A stretch of DNA of 64,000 nucleotides from Heterocephalus glaber. Taxonomy: Eukaryota > Chordata > Mammalia > Rodentia > Bathyergidae. Position 1 is the stretch's first letter. Every line of letters begins with the position of its first letter. Shown one piece after another: positions 1 through 12,689 of this stretch. Both the position numbers and the translations under genes were made by a program. The stretch is from the NCBI RefSeq assembly GCF_000247695.1, contig NW_004624784.1, positions 6,462,852 to 6,526,851 on the forward strand, written 5' to 3'. The notes beneath the pieces were generated by a model. The model was not told the DNA's origin and ran no database searches. It worked only from the letters and a program-made list of their open reading frames with translations.

Positions 1-1065
1 CCCAATGGTGATCTGTTTTCCCTGGGGCTAGAGAATATTCACTTTGCTACTGAGATCTTTCCTTTCTTTTTGTCATCAAAGACAAGAAGCCAAAGCACCA
101 ATCCAAGAATAGGCCAGAGGATAGGGTCTTTCCTGGCCTAGGAGAGCAAGCCCAAAACAGCCATTTTGGGTCATGCAGCCATGGCTCTGCATGACAACCT
201 GCCCAATCAGATGGTCTGGGTCCTTAGAGAGCAGGCCCAGACCTAGGTCAGACAAGACTGGAGGGAAGCATTAGCCCTCAGAACTCACATGGGAGCCCAT
301 TATCATTGCATGATAAGGGTTCCAGGGGCCCAGGCTATAAATCAAAGGCCCGGAAGCCTGAGTATCTATCTGTTAAACCCGGATCCACAATGCTGCTTTG
401 GCTGAACTTTGCTCAGTAAACAGCCAGCTGATAAGGTCCCATGCCTGACTGGGCACCAGACCTCCCTCCAAGTTCTAGGCAACAGCATGACCTGGGCTCC
501 AAAGCCCAGTAAGCAGAGAAATGTAGGCACAGGAGGGAAGTTGAGCCCCAGGGACAGATGATGTGAATCAGGACTGCAACATCTCAGACTAGGCTTCAAA
601 CCAATCTGCTGAGATCCCTAACCTGGCCATGAAGCACAATCCACCAGAGAGCAATGCAAAATTCAGATACCCATGTCTCTGCTCCTAGAGAGTCTGCTTC
701 CAGGGATCTGATTAGGCCTAAGAGGTCTATATCCCTCTGGTAAATCCCTCTGGTAATCCTGAAGATGTGCTGAGATTAGAACCACTATTAATTCATCCCT
801 GATTTAACAGAAGAATCTCCCAATAGGAGATTAATCGTTCTTTCTTGAACTTTCCTCTCATAACAAATATGAATACTGGTATTTAATCATTTTTTCAATT
901 ATTACTGGAGATGTATGTGATCCTTTCCTGTGTGGACCTTGTAGTCTAGTGAGGAAGATAAGCAATAAAAGTTACCAGTAGAATAGATGTCCCAACTTGT
1001 GAAATTCAGGCTGGTTAAAGACTGCATAGCAGCAGGAGCCACACTAATATCTGTGCCCATGGACC
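1..1065. other. unrecognised non-coding stretch
   Basis: I see no repeat family or convincing gene here. Short open frames on both strands show no recognisable protein motif. A small tandem echo of ccctctggtaa occurs near 732-755. Confidence 0.5.
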
Positions 1066-1069
1066 ACCT

Positions 1070-1280
1070 TCAAAGCTTGAAACACCTGTATTCAAATCTG
1101 GGTTATCACTTATTGCTAGGAAATTCTCAGATTCTTTTAATGACTCTGGGCCTCAATTTCCTCATCTATAAAACAGAAATAATAACTCCTCTCTCCCACA
1201 CTTGTGGTAAGGAGTAACTGAGTAATTGAGGAGCTCCCAAGGTCAGGTCCAGCATATGGTAGATGCTCAACACATGTTAT
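1070..1280 (+). repeat. MIR SINE
   Basis: The body follows the MIR pattern in order: a 'ttcaaatctgggttatcac' region, the core 'cctcaatttcctcatctata' and the tail 'agatgctcaacacatgtta'. MIR is an ancient tRNA-derived SINE shared by mammals. The copy is strongly diverged, with no visible target-site duplication. Confidence 0.85.
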
Positions 1281-1437
1281 TTTTCTTCCCTTCCCTCTAC
1301 CCACATCTACCTTCTTTGGGAAACTATAGTATCAAAAAGTTCTTCCTCCTACTGAACCTGCCTTATGGTAACAAGTACCACATTTCCTTGTGGTATATTC
1401 CATTTATATTGCAATTCATCCATTTATAGCTTTCTTG

Positions 1438-1548
1438 TCTATAAAACAATCAAAATGGTATGTATGTGGTAGGTAATTACATGTAAAGTGCTTAGACTAG
1501 AGCTTGGCACAGGGGCCCTTTAATGCATGGGAGCTAATGTTATTAGTA
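1438..1548 (+). repeat. MIR SINE, 3' part
   Basis: The sequence 'acatgtaaagtgcttaga' followed by 'gcttggcaca' and 'gctaatgttattagt' is the 3' half of MIR. The 5' half is missing or unrecognisable. Confidence 0.7.
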
Positions 1549-1559
1549 GGGATAGCAAT

Positions 1560-2755
1560 ATCTCTTGCCTAAATGAACTTCTCATTCTGTCAGCCATTTC
1601 TCAATAACTTTTTAAACCTCAGCCTGCCTTCTGGGTACATCCCTCCTCTACAAGTTCCACTTTCCACAACCCTGTCTGCTTGTGCCAGTGCTACCCACAG
1701 ACTCCAGGTGTGGCCTCACATGGCAAAGAGCAGAGCTACCTGCTCCTCCCACATTCTGCTCAAGGTCACCCATGGTCACATCAGGTTTATTCACAGCCAT
1801 ATCATGCAATATATTCAAGTAGGTTTCCTGCTATTTCTTAGCCACAAGTGCAGCTTGAGATCCCATGTACTTAGGAGAAATTTGGGGCATGGAGTTATTT
1901 GGAGGTCCAACCACTGTGTTTACCCTATCCCAATTCATCTTGGAAATAAGAAAAGCCCAATCCCATAAGCACAGGTCTCAGCCCAGATCAAAGACAGGTA
2001 CATAGCTCACCCATCTCCCTCTAATTTGCATGTAAACTTCTGGGGAAGGGCCCAGAGGCCTCCTGATCACACTCCCTCCCAGGAAGGCAACACACCACGC
2101 TCTTGACTGGGAAGGAACGAGCTGGACGCTTTCAGGATCTTGTCAAGTAAGGGCTTCCTGCCTCCTGTTGTTTTAAAATCAATGAACAAAGAGGGCTCTG
2201 GGAGTTGCTGTGAGCAGATGGCCTCGCCCACTAATGTCTGGACTTCCTTGGAACCCACAGTGTTAACAGATGTGGCCTGGCACAACAGAGCATATGCAGA
2301 GCAATTTCTAGGTACCCACCTCTTCCTATGGCAGCTTCAAAGCTTCCATAGCTTCCCAGGTGCCCTAGCTGTTCACTCATGTGCCAAAGAATCCTGTAAT
2401 TGATTCCACCTGATTAGATAAGCATGTGGTGGCTTCTAATAGCATCTCTGCAAAGTGCCTGTGAGGTATCAGAATCCAAAACCTCGCGACAATTCCCAAG
2501 GGATCCCAACAGCCAAGCGTATTTGCAAAATACAAGTTGAAAACTTGTGGTCTGTGCCTTTCACACCAATCTATAAGGAGCAACAATCAACATCTCTAAT
2601 TCTGCTGTAAACACTGTGCTCCTAACTGCCAGTAGCATGAGAACTGAGCCCACAAACACAAAATTGGAAGAGGAAAAGGAGTTTGCCTGAAATCATGATT
2701 GTCTTACCTTGGGGCTGCTGGGCCTCTGAATCAAGCTAACTTTAAGACAACTGAA
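1560..2755. other. unrecognised stretch with overlapping short open frames
   Basis: A 131-codon frame (1573-1968, +) and frames of 87 (2140-2403, +) and 72 codons (2067-2285, -) lie here, the last two overlapping on opposite strands. None shows a recognised domain or a convincing exon structure. I do not call a gene. Confidence 0.45.
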
Positions 2756-2756
2756 C

Positions 2757-2822
2757 TGGAATATTTAAAATAAATTATTTTTAAATATTAATTTTTAAAA
2801 ATAATAAAAAGAGTATCCAAAG
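2757..2822. repeat. AT-rich low-complexity tract
   Basis: Runs of taaa, ttaa and attt make up almost the whole interval. Confidence 0.8.
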
Positions 2823-2829
2823 AAAATAA

Positions 2830-3949
2830 GAGGTGATTGAAATAATAATACACCAGCAGAGAAGATAAAAGGCCAATTTCCCAAAGTAGAGTTAACCAGA
2901 GATTTTAATCACCTCCTGATGGAATTGCAGCTCCAGGTAGCACGCTCTTAAAGTCTGATTTATTCTGGGGTCTCTAACAGGCATCCAACTGTTCATCACT
3001 GAGAAAAATCTGCCCACCTAAACATGAACCTCTTGGCTGTCATTGGGTATTTCCTTTTGGGGGGCTGAAAAATTTGTTATATTGCCTTTCCATATTACTA
3101 GAAGTCATTCACCAGTGAGGTTGGGGTCAGGGGCTCATTTACAGCAAAACCCACAAATTTGTTCCCAGTGAGGGCTTCCATTTTCCAAAATGAACAATAA
3201 AAAATCTGAAGACATAAAAAATCAGCAGGGAATATTTCAGTTCCTCCTGTTACACAGCCAGACCTGCTCCACATCACAAAAATAAGAGTCCTGCAGCTGC
3301 TGTGCCACTGGAGAGTGTGCAGCATGACAAATTCAAGCAAACAGGTCACTCACAGAGCACCCTGGCTACATGTTGGCATTTGTGCCCACTGTACACCAAG
3401 CTAAGGGAAAATATGATTCCACTGATTTAAATAAGCATGATGCTCTAGTTCCTTGATAAAGGTATAATAAAATATCACTGAGGAAATATGCAAAATTATA
3501 GGTACTTGTTTATTTAATGACCCCCACATTGAATGCAAACCACATTCAAGCCACAGTGCAGAAGCTACTCCGAAGCTAAAGAGACAGGTTACCAGGCATT
3601 GGTCCCTTCCTGGGCAATTTTAGAGAACCCATGTCAGGCAGGCATTCATTTCCTGCCTTTTGGCAGCAAATGAACTCTTAAGCCTCCAAAGCACTCTTAA
3701 GAGAAGACACTTCATCCTTTACTCTCTTGTTATTTCCCAAGAACCACCCAGCCAGGCAGCAGGTTCAACAATAGTTAAGAGAGCTTCACTAAGGGCTACG
3801 TGGGATCCAGGATAAGCAAGTATTTCCACCATCTGAGAACCAGAGAACAGGAACACTTCCCACCCATTTTGACAGTCTTGCCCACTGGGAACTCTCTCCA
3901 TTCACACTTGCCTGAACCTCAAGGCTGCAACCATACAAGGCCAAGTTGA
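2830..3949. other. unrecognised non-coding stretch
   Basis: Nothing recognisable was found. An 83-codon minus-strand frame (3098-3349) has no recognised motif. Confidence 0.45.
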
Positions 3950-3967
3950 AAGATGAAAACTTCCCAG

Positions 3968-4072
3968 GGCCAGGGATTTAGTTCAGTGGCACCACATCAG
4001 CCTCACAAGTACAAGGTCCTGAGTTCAATCCCCAGTACAAAAAAAAAAGAAGAAAAAGAAAAGAAAAAAGGA
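3968..4072 (+). repeat. ID SINE with long A-rich tail
   Basis: A tRNA-derived ID element: 'gggatttagttcagtgg' (A box) and 'gagttcaatccccagtac' (B box and 3' end), then an A/G-rich tail of about 35 bases. It is flanked by 18-base target-site duplications, 3950-3967 and 4073-4090, differing at one base (aagatgaaaacttcccag). It belongs to the 'ttccaccgcctgcctcgcaag'-type subgroup, although diverged. Confidence 0.95.
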
Positions 4073-4090
4073 AAGATAAAAACTTCCCAG

Positions 4091-5835
4091 CCTAGAAAGT
4101 CATAGGCCAGACTATCAGTTATGATACTCCATTGATTATCCAGGTAACCACTATAAAGATTATCTTTTGCTGCTGATCTTCAGTGTTATTAAAAAGAAAA
4201 AAAGATTCATTAAGGAAAAACACAAATAATTTTCTCTTTACTTGTAGCAAAACCAAAAACAAATAATTGAACAATAGGAATTCAAGCCTAGGGCCAACAA
4301 ACTTGCCCCAGTTTCTAACTGAAAATAAAGTCTAAAAAGTAGCTGACACTTTTCACTTCAAAGAGAAGAACATTGTTTGTGTTTGTGGCCTAAGATAGCT
4401 GAGGTCTTCTGGGAAACATTAGTTCAGGTAACCTAAAGGATTATTCACTGCTTAACTGAAACACTAATGCAGGTGCTTTTCTTAGGGTAAATGTCTGAGT
4501 CAAAGTTTTTCAAATTTGTTCTTTCCATTTATGGACAATCGCTGATTTTTCTCCAAACAGGAAGAAAGAGCTTGGGCTTTGGCCAAAAGTAGGACTTGAC
4601 AAGCTACAGAAAGGCTTTCCCACCCAATTTACACTAGATTGTAGTTTCTTTCTTTTCTTTTTAATGTAAGCCAACAAAGAGATCCCATATACATGTAAAT
4701 ATGAGCTTTCCATTCGCTAACGTTTGAACTGAGGGGACCTCATAGTCAGGAAATGTAAACTGCTCACATATTCCAGCAATCCAGATAACACTCAAGGCAA
4801 AGAAGAAAAAGATGGATAGTGGGGGCAGGGCAGATGGGGGAGGGTCATGGCTTTGAAGAAGTTGTCAGAAGATATAATAAAAAATAGAAACTGGACCAAA
4901 TTAGGATTTGATGTTGCTTGTCAGGCTGCTGGGGCAGCCAAGGACTAAATAGCAATGTTGTGATCAGTAGACTGGGTTTTCTCTATCAGGAGATGTCAAA
5001 ACTGGTCTAATCAGAGAAGGGGAGAGTCAGTGATCTTTCTCCTCTCCAGCCTCCCAATCTAAGAGACACACTGCTTCCCACGAGGCTCGCAAGGTTCATT
5101 CACCAACCACAGTTAGGGCCACTTCGAGAAGCTAAAGGAGGCCACAGTCACTTAAAAGTTCCCCAGACCTGGGAAGATAAGAAAGACCTAGAGAGGACCT
5201 TGTAAGGACTTCCTCACAAAGAGGAGCCAGGAAGTTTCCCTAGTACAATGGGGTAGTTTCAAAGGTTTTCCAGCCTTAGAACTACAGAGCCCCAACCAAA
5301 CAGGTCTAGGTGCTGAGTGATCACTGTTTAAAAGAAGCAGTAGCCAGCAGAGAATTGACACCTAGGGTGATCCCCCAGGGATTTTTCTCAAGTTTATGAG
5401 GTAAAAGTAGAGAGGCCAAGGACCCACAGCCCACCCTGACCCACCAAGTTCCTGTCGGACCTATTCCTACTGCAATACTTTGGGATTGCCTGGAATGTTC
5501 CAAACATTCTGGATACCCTGCCCATGAGCTCAGGCAGGGCCTCAAGTGAAAGATCCTTCTGTGTGGCAGTGGTGCTCTGACTCTTTCCTCACCACTACTC
5601 GGGAATCCTTTCCAGAGGCACTCGCCACACCTTGAACACTGCCTGTCCCACTCTGCCTCCAAACCTCATGCAGAACAAGCAGGAAGAAGGTTGTTGAATC
5701 CACCTCTTCTTTATGTAGACCTAGGTATGTTGAATGAATGTATGACAAAGGTCCATGTGTTTCTTGGTCAGTCTTAACTCCCAGGAACTCCAAAATAACC
5801 ACTCTCACATTTGCATGATGTTCTGTGACTCACCA
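4091..5835. other. unrecognised non-coding stretch
   Basis: No repeat family was recognised. Overlapping minus-strand frames of 113 (5321-5662) and 88 codons (5542-5808) contain no motif I know and are probably chance. Confidence 0.45.
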
Positions 5836-5839
5836 AGCC

Positions 5840-6045
5840 TTTGACACAAATGATTTCATGTGAAGCCCCACCACACCTTCTTAAATAGGGGAGGTATTCT
5901 GCTCTCCCTCCCTTCTGTTACTGATAAGGAAAGTGATGCTCAGAGATGCTCAGTGACCTGTCCAAGGACTAGACTTATCAGTAACAGTGTCATTAGCCAA
6001 ACCCAAGACCTCTCCTTTTAAGCATAGTCCATTTATCCCTTCTTC
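5840..6045 (-). repeat. MIR SINE, antisense
   Basis: It reads as MIR in reverse complement: 'tgataaggaaagtgatgctc', then 'cagtgacctgtccaagg', then 'aaacccaagacctctcctt'. Diverged, with no visible duplications. Confidence 0.8.
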
Positions 6046-6464
6046 CTGACTGAGCAAGTCCCATTTATTTTTCTGGGTGACACTGGAGGTCAGTCATCAA
6101 ATGGCCCATGGGTCAGTCCTAACACTGAGTCCTGCAGTTGGAGTCTGAGCTTGGATCACTCTGACCCTGTCTCCCTTGCTTTCCAATTCCCCAAGAAATG
6201 TTTATTTCCCAGCTGAGAGAGGAAAAGCAGTCCACAAGAAACTTGCCAGCAGTCTGCTCACATGAGGAGTGATGAGAAGTGAGAGACTCAAACAATTCCC
6301 CGCAAGGATTTATTTTTGGTATTTTTTGACTGAAATGACAGCAAATAAGTCCACCTGAGAAACCAGCTGCATCTGCTTGCCTTTTACAGAAACTAGGGTC
6401 ACTGGAGCAGAAAGGGTTCCCATCTCAGATATACCATGTCACAAGGTAGGGGTCAAGACCAAGG

Positions 6465-6640
6465 GACCTCTGGCAGAGCACTCACTGACCAAGTACTTGC
6501 TGAGCAGAGCAGACCAGGCCCCTGCCCTAAGGGAGCTTACAGTTTGCTCTTGTGGGATATACAGACTTAAATCAAGTAATCACATAAGCAAATCTAGAAT
6601 TATAATCTGTGACAGAGGTCTGTCTGCTTCAGAATTGAAG
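6465..6640 (-). repeat. L2 LINE 3' end, antisense
   Basis: The pattern 'gtacttgctgagc', 'cccctgccctaaggg', 'agcttacagtttgctc' is the reverse complement of the L2 3' terminal region. Old and diverged. Confidence 0.6.
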
Positions 6641-6659
6641 TAGTTTGGGCTTTGAGGGC

Positions 6660-7145
6660 TGGTTTCCGCCTCCACCTGATTCGTTAAGACTTGAATGAGC
6701 AACAAGCTGAGGGTCCCTGTCATATAGGGTCTGTATAAAAGAATAGGGAAAAGAGGTATGACTGTTCTCTCTCCAATGCAGAGAGACTGGGGTCAGAGGC
6801 TCAAGCCACACCAGGAACAAGCCTTATCCAAAACATTGAAAGTGGCAGGCCCTGGATGAATCCTCAGGATGTTTCACAAGCTAGTCTTACCCTGTCTGAT
6901 TAGCCCACCAGAAGAGCAGTCCAGGAAACTCAGATTCTAAGATGGAAATCACCTGCCTACAGAGGTTTTTCTACTGTGCCTCAAGTGTAACTGCCAGGGA
7001 TTTAAATTTTCAGTGAGCCACAGCACTGGCTCTTCTTGAGCCAGAGTAGAGCTACCTTTGATGAAATCATAACCTACCTCCTTCTAAGGGATCTATTTCT
7101 ACTGGAAGGGGAAGCAGGACCCAAAATCCTTGCATTGAACAGCAG
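6660..7145. other. unrecognised non-coding stretch
   Basis: No repeat family or gene recognised. Confidence 0.4.
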
Positions 7146-7146
7146 T

Positions 7147-7375
7147 GTGGTATAGTTTGGGACCCACACAGACCTAATTTTGAAATCCTATTGCATTATC
7201 ACCTGTGTGACCCTTAGCGAACCACTTAACATATATATATGCCTCAGTTTCTCCACCTGTAAAATGAGAATAATAATATCCACCTCAAAGGGTTATTAGG
7301 ATTTATGAGATTGACACAGTTAAACATTAAACACCTGAATAATAGGTGCTCAATAAATAGCTATTTATCTATTAA
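7147..7375 (+). repeat. MIR SINE, nearly full length
   Basis: The order is complete: 'gtgtggtatagtttggga' at the 5' side, 'cctgtgtgacccttagcg' and 'gcctcagtttctccacctg' in the core, and 'ataggtgctcaataaata' at the 3' end. This is one of the best-preserved MIRs in the window. Confidence 0.92.
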
Positions 7376-7379
7376 TCTC

Positions 7380-9330
7380 AGCCAATAATCCATGACCCAT
7401 CTCTTGACAGTTATCCTTAGTGCAGTGACTCTAAATAACTCCCATTTTGCTACACCCTGTTAGTGAATGTCTGTCGTCACCATACCTAGGGCCTTCTGCT
7501 ACCTGCAAGGCCTGTCTCAACCTGTCATGCTCCTGGAAGTGTCGTTCAGTAAATGAACCCAATGTCCCCAAGGACAATCTGACCTAGGAGACAAGTAGGC
7601 CAATGACGCTACAAAGGTACTAGTCGAAGACCCCACTTGTAGACAGAAATCCTAAATAGGAGATACCCAAACCTTGGCATTGGCTTTTTGTAAAAATACT
7701 AAGAGCTGAACAGACCTCCTTCTTCAGAAACCACCAGACGAGTAGGCTTGTGGCCAGTTTGAAATTTTCAAAAGCATTCCTCCAAGAATAAACACCTAGG
7801 ATATTTTTGAATAGCAGCAATTAGGTGATAGACAAGTAAGATAGCACGACCTTGTCCTGGCCTCAGGTGTGACCCCCATAAGGAGAATATCTAAAAAGGC
7901 CACGGCTGAGGTTCCATTGTAGATATTCCTTCAAACAAGCTGGAAACCTAAAGCACATATCACACCTGGATAGATGACCATGTACAAGGCTTGGCATAGA
8001 GCACTTAAATATAGTGCTCAGAGATGGGAGTTTTGTCACTATGTCACTAGACACAGACTTGACACTCTGTCACTAGAGCTAGGTAGATTCTGGCTGATAT
8101 TGGGCATTACCTCAGCGGTATTGGGAGCAGCAGGCATCAAATGTGGAGAGAAAGGGCCTGACTTGAGAGCACAAGACCAACAGTCCCATGTCAAGCAGTG
8201 AACAAGAAAGCCTGCCCACCCCAGGTGCCTAAATTCTATAACAAGGCAGCACCACAGGGAAGGATGGAGCAGAGGAGATGGAGACATCTTTTCTTATTAA
8301 TATTTTGGAGATCACAGCTGATCTGAGAGCTACTAACAAACTTCCTATATACTGTTAAGAGTTAACACCTGACCTGCAGCCTCTGCAGGGTTAAACACTG
8401 TAAAGGCCTTAATCTAGAATTACCAATCTGATCTACAACAGGAAAAATCTGTGGTTAGGCAGCTGGAGGAGGCAGCTGGAAATATGGTTGTTTGTTCTTT
8501 GATTTAAGCAATATCTAATTTTGGATTTTTAAAACCAAAGAGAATCTTATGAAAGAAATAAACTTTTCCTGAGAACCCCCTCCTCCCCCCCCAGTAAGAA
8601 TGACTCCCTTGCAGGACTCTTCAGACCCAGCAGAAATTGCACATTTGAGGTCAAATCCAAATGCCCAAGTTCCAAGAATCATGGTGGCCTGGGCCATAGT
8701 CTACATGAGTGAAAGTAATCCTGAACATGAACCCGTGATGAGTGCATAACTGCCAGTCAAGATGAGCTTTTTAGGGTAATTCTCAGATTTACTAACCAAT
8801 GACCCTCCTCATGTAGGGAAATTCCCTTATAAAGGACACTGGAGAAGAAGAGTTGAGAAGAAGAATATCAAGTTTGAAAGATGGCATGAAATCAATTTGT
8901 GAGGAATTTGCCCTCTCCTTATTCACAGAGATTGAAAACATGACCTTCATGGTTTCAAAACTTCAGGAAGACCAATACAACATGCTTCACAGCAACTCAT
9001 TCTGTAAACCAAGGATCTGTGACCAGCTATCAGAGATCTTGATGAAAAAAAGGCTGATCAGGTCAAGATGGGAAACTATTGTCTGAAGAACACTAGATGT
9101 AGTTATGGTTCCTGTAGGAAGCAACAAAGGGAAGGAGGCAGGAAAAGTTACTCAGCAACCTGAGTTCTGTATATCCTCCTAAAACTGCTCCATTTTTTTA
9201 TTTTTGTATTGAGGTTCTGCAGTATATTTGGTTTGAATAAAAAGGATTATGAAAAAATTTGTATATATGAGCCTAGATATCCTAGGATTTTCTTCCCAAT
9301 GCTAAGATGAATCTGTGTGCCCAATACCTA
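7380..9330. other. unrecognised stretch, about 2 kb
   Basis: No transposable element recognised. A C-rich run lies near 8577-8592. The 77-codon frame at 8853-9086 (+) and smaller overlapping minus-strand frames have no recognised domain. I cannot exclude an unrecognised regulatory element or non-coding exon. Confidence 0.4.
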
Positions 9331-9334
9331 ACCA

Positions 9335-9480
9335 GCACACCTGATTGCCATCCATTCTTCAGGACCTATATTAAATGCCCTATGTTCCATGACATCTTCC
9401 CTGAATCCATCTTTCTCTCCATTCTGTCTAAGATAATTAATTTCATTGGTTGATTTCTCTAGCTAGAAATAATTCTCCTA
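9335..9480 (+). repeat. L2 LINE fragment
   Basis: 'attgccatccattcttcagg' followed by 'catgacatcttccctgaatc' resembles the L2 segment around 'aagccttccctga'. Diverged. Confidence 0.55.
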
Positions 9481-9559
9481 GGTGGATACATATAGCTACA
9501 GGCATTCAAGGGATGATGAATAGATGATTGATTTTCTTCTATACCCTTTTCTGTTGATG

Positions 9560-10250
9560 TGACTTTCATCCAACATTAAGATTTGCTTCTATTTTCAACT
9601 CTTTTTGCCTTTCTTCTTCTTCCCTTTTTTTTCCCATCTCCTCAACATTTCTCAGTCTTAGAAGACTTTCACAATCTTTATTCGTTTCCTCTCTGCCAGT
9701 TAAATTGATGTCTCTTTCTAGTGGATTAAAAGTTATTCAGTTTTTATTAAAGGTGGTCAAAGTTTTTTTGGTCCCAACACCTGGTCTGAGAATGAGTCTC
9801 ATTTATAATTCTTTGGCTACCAGCTCTTCCCAGAAAGTGCTACTATTGAAACCATTACTAAGAAAAGGAGGCAGCACATTGTTGTTTCGGTTTTCGGTAT
9901 CATTAGTGCTATTAATGCATATTTCAAGAGTCATTCTCCTCATAACTAGTTTATAAACACACACCAAACCTGTGAATTTAAAAAACAAATACAAATTTTC
10001 CAGTCAATACAACCCTTGCTGCATCCTACCTTACAAGGGTTTCAGGGAAATCACAGCCAAGGTGGTCAAAGAATGGTGGGCTTACCCATCAGCATTACCC
10101 TGCTCACAATCCCATTGTCAATTACAAGATTAAGAATTTGTGCCTTACCATTTCACAAGAAATGCAAACTCAGAAGCCTTACAGATTGTAATCTATAATT
10201 AGCCTGCATAACCTTTGTCCTCAGAGGTAGAGTGAGAGACAATGGGAAGG
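9560..10250. other. unrecognised stretch with a pyrimidine-rich tract
   Basis: Bases 9597-9640 are strongly pyrimidine-rich (ttcttcttcccttttt). The remainder shows no recognised family. Confidence 0.4.
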
Positions 10251-10255
10251 CAATA

Positions 10256-10478
10256 ATGGTAACTACTATCTACTGGGTATTTACTTAATGCCACTCACAG
10301 TAGTAAACACCTACCACAACCTATGAAGGAAGAAGTATACCCTTGGTGAAAGCATAAGGAGACTGCAACAGAAAGAAACAAAAGGCCTTGCCAGCATCAC
10401 ACAGTCAGCAAGGGACAAATCTAGGACTCAAATTCAGATCTCTGTGCCAAAGAAGGATAACTTCTAAACTGCTAAAAG
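10256..10478 (-). repeat. MIR SINE, antisense
   Basis: Reads in reverse complement: 'tctactgggtatttactta', 'cagcatcacacagtcagca' and 'aggactcaaattcagatctc' ending in 'taaactgctaaa'. Full-length order, diverged. Confidence 0.85.
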
Positions 10479-11009
10479 CAAAGAACAGAGATGTCCCTGA
10501 CTCAAAATAAAACCCTAGTCTCTAAATCTTGTTCTGCATGTGTACATACAAACACAAACATACACACACGCAAAGAGATGAGAAGAGTTACCTCTTCCCA
10601 TGTCTCAAAAGTGCTGAAGGAAGTGCTAAGGAGGCAGAAGCCTCAATTCCAGCACAAACTGCTACACAGCACCTTCCATTAGTGCTTCCCAGAAAACAGA
10701 TGAGCTAGATCATTTGGGGCAAACTCTAGGTCCCTCTTTGAGCCTTCTTTTGGCCAAGATGTTTGCAAAGGGCCCAGCGGAGGTATCAGCAAGCAAATCA
10801 GCAAGCAAATATCTTATTTTAATCAATGAAACATAAGCTAAACTCATCCAAGTGAATTTTAAGGTCTGAACAGCCCTCTATGGGCCAGAGTGCTTCATTT
10901 TGCCACTGGTCATTACCTAACATAAAAAATCCTAGGCTTTTACCAAGAGTACCTACTAAAACCTGTGACAGTCAGGCTCTGCAGCAGGAAAACAGGACAA
11001 CTTAGCAAG

Positions 11010-11175
11010 TCAATATCTGAGGTCTGGGTCAAATGAATTCCACCATGTGGGTGAGTTACTAACATAATCTTTAAGCTTCAGTTTCCTCATGTATGAAAAA
11101 GAGCTTAGAAGTGAACCTATGCTGTTGACTTTTTATGAGGATTAAATGAAATATTGCATACAAAGCACGGCAAAG
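11010..11175 (+). repeat. MIR SINE
   Basis: Core 'agcttcagtttcctcatgta', then 'atgaggattaaatgaaat' and 'caaagcacggcaaag' follow the MIR order. Confidence 0.85.
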
Positions 11176-11179
11176 ACTG

Positions 11180-11735
11180 GTGGTTGTCACACCCAACATC
11201 TGCCTTCTCCTGCCTAACAACCCCTATATTGTGGAAAGTGGCAATGTTCCCAGCCAACAATTACGTTGGTCTCCCATGTAGATGGGAGCAGCCATTAGAT
11301 GCCAGAAGTTGTATGTTGGAGAGAAGAGGCATAATTTTCTTTGCTTCTCCCTTTCATCTTTCTTGCTTGAAAACACGATAAAGTAACAGAAGTGATAGCT
11401 AGAGTTAACAATGACAACTATGAAGAAAATTCCTGGAAGATTACTGGTACAATGTAGACTCTACACAATCCTGAACAATCCTGAATTTTACTGTGAACTT
11501 TCACATGACAGAATATACATTACTGCCTTATTTAAATTTCTATTATTTCAGGTCTCTGCTAGCAACCAATTGAAATCTGAGCTGATTCAACAGAACCTTT
11601 GGTTTGCTGCATGGTACTAAATAAGTACTCAGTACCATGCAGCTGCTATTTATCACTAATAAAAGGACTGAACATGTTCCACTCATAGTAAAGCCCAAAG
11701 GTGGAAGAGAAGCCATTGATTTCAACCTCCATGTC
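11180..11735. other. unrecognised non-coding stretch
   Basis: No recognised element. Short frames are unconvincing. Confidence 0.4.
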
Positions 11736-11736
11736 A

Positions 11737-11905
11737 GCAGTTCTTAACCTTGATTGTGCATTAGAATCACTCAGGGAAGCATTTGAAAATTCCCAATCCC
11801 CACAGCAATTAACTAGAAGCTCTGGGTTGTGACCCAGCAACAGTGGTTCTTATACCTCTCCAGAGCATTCCAGTGTGTTGCCAAGGTTGAAATGGACTGT
11901 TCTAA
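11737..11905 (+). mobile_element. MER5A-like non-autonomous hAT transposon
   Basis: Starts 'cagcagttcttaaccttg', continues 'cattagaatcactcaggga', and near its end shows 'ttgccaaggttgaa'. This is the pattern of MER5A-like hAT-Charlie derivatives. The copy is old, and the right inverted repeat is degraded. Confidence 0.7.
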
Positions 11906-11989
11906 TCAGATGCAAGAAACTCTTTTATTAAACTAAGAACACTTAGGTTAAAATGTATATCATTTTTAATGACCATATTAAAAAAAAAA

Positions 11990-12090
11990 ACTCAACAATT
12001 AGAGCTGGAAGAGAACTTCAGTCAAGTTCAGTCTCCTTGTTCTTAGCCAAGAAAATACATCTTCAATTTCCTGTAAGTCTCAAAGTTTTG
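11990..12090. repeat. possible ancient LINE 3' fragment (L3/CR1-like)
   Basis: 'attagagctggaagagaact' resembles the 'gagctggaagggacctt' motif typical of CR1/L3 LINE 3' ends. The rest is too diverged to be sure. Confidence 0.3.
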
Positions 12091-12596
12091 CCAAAGGCCC
12101 CATATTTGATTATCTGTGAATTTTAAAATAGAATCCCTGTCTCCTACCTGGAAGAATAATTCTTGAACATATTATCACCCAGCCAGGACAAGAAGATTTA
12201 AGAGAAGCACCCATCCAACATAGCCTCACTCTTGTCAAGCCACTGTTTTTCAAAAATGAGACAACTTGAGTGTTACTAAGCATTTCATAAAGGTGAAATT
12301 ACGCTGATGGTCAAAGTCAATCAGCCAACTTTGATTTGTTTGGCTTAGAAGGGTAAATCAGTGGACATCTTTATTTAATCAGAAAATAAACTACTTTAGG
12401 AGGAAGTCAGAGGGGAAAATACCTGATACACTTATTCTTCAATGGGAAAGTTAAACGAAAACATTTAAAGGACTTCTTGAATGAATAAAATGAACATGCA
12501 TATAGTGAACAAATACAGACAACCTTGATTCTTTTTTGTTCCTCACAAAAGAATAAGTTTGCAGGTGTGAATTGGAGGAGAGCTTTGAAAACTTCT

Positions 12597-12680
12597 TTTT
12601 TTTTTTGGTACTGGGGATCAAACTTGGGTCCTTGAGCTTGCGAGGCAGGCAGTGGAACCACTAAGCTAAATGCCCGGCCC
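12597..12680 (-). repeat. ID SINE, antisense
   Basis: A T-run, 'ggtactggggatcaaacttg' and 'accactaagctaaatgcccg' are the reverse complement of an ID element. Flanked by short duplications, gaaaacttct (12587-12596) and agaaacttct (12682-12691). Subgroup with 'ttccactgcctgcctcgcaa'. Confidence 0.95.
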
Positions 12681-12689
12681 TAGAAACTT

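Noticed and set aside
3968..4072. tRNA gene suggested by A and B boxes in this and other IDs
   Set aside because: The bodies cannot form a proper cloverleaf and have A tails and target duplications. They are SINEs derived from a tRNA.
8853..9086. A 77-codon frame with helical-looking composition
   Set aside because: No homologue recognised, no paired exon, and overlapping background frames. Insufficient to call a gene.
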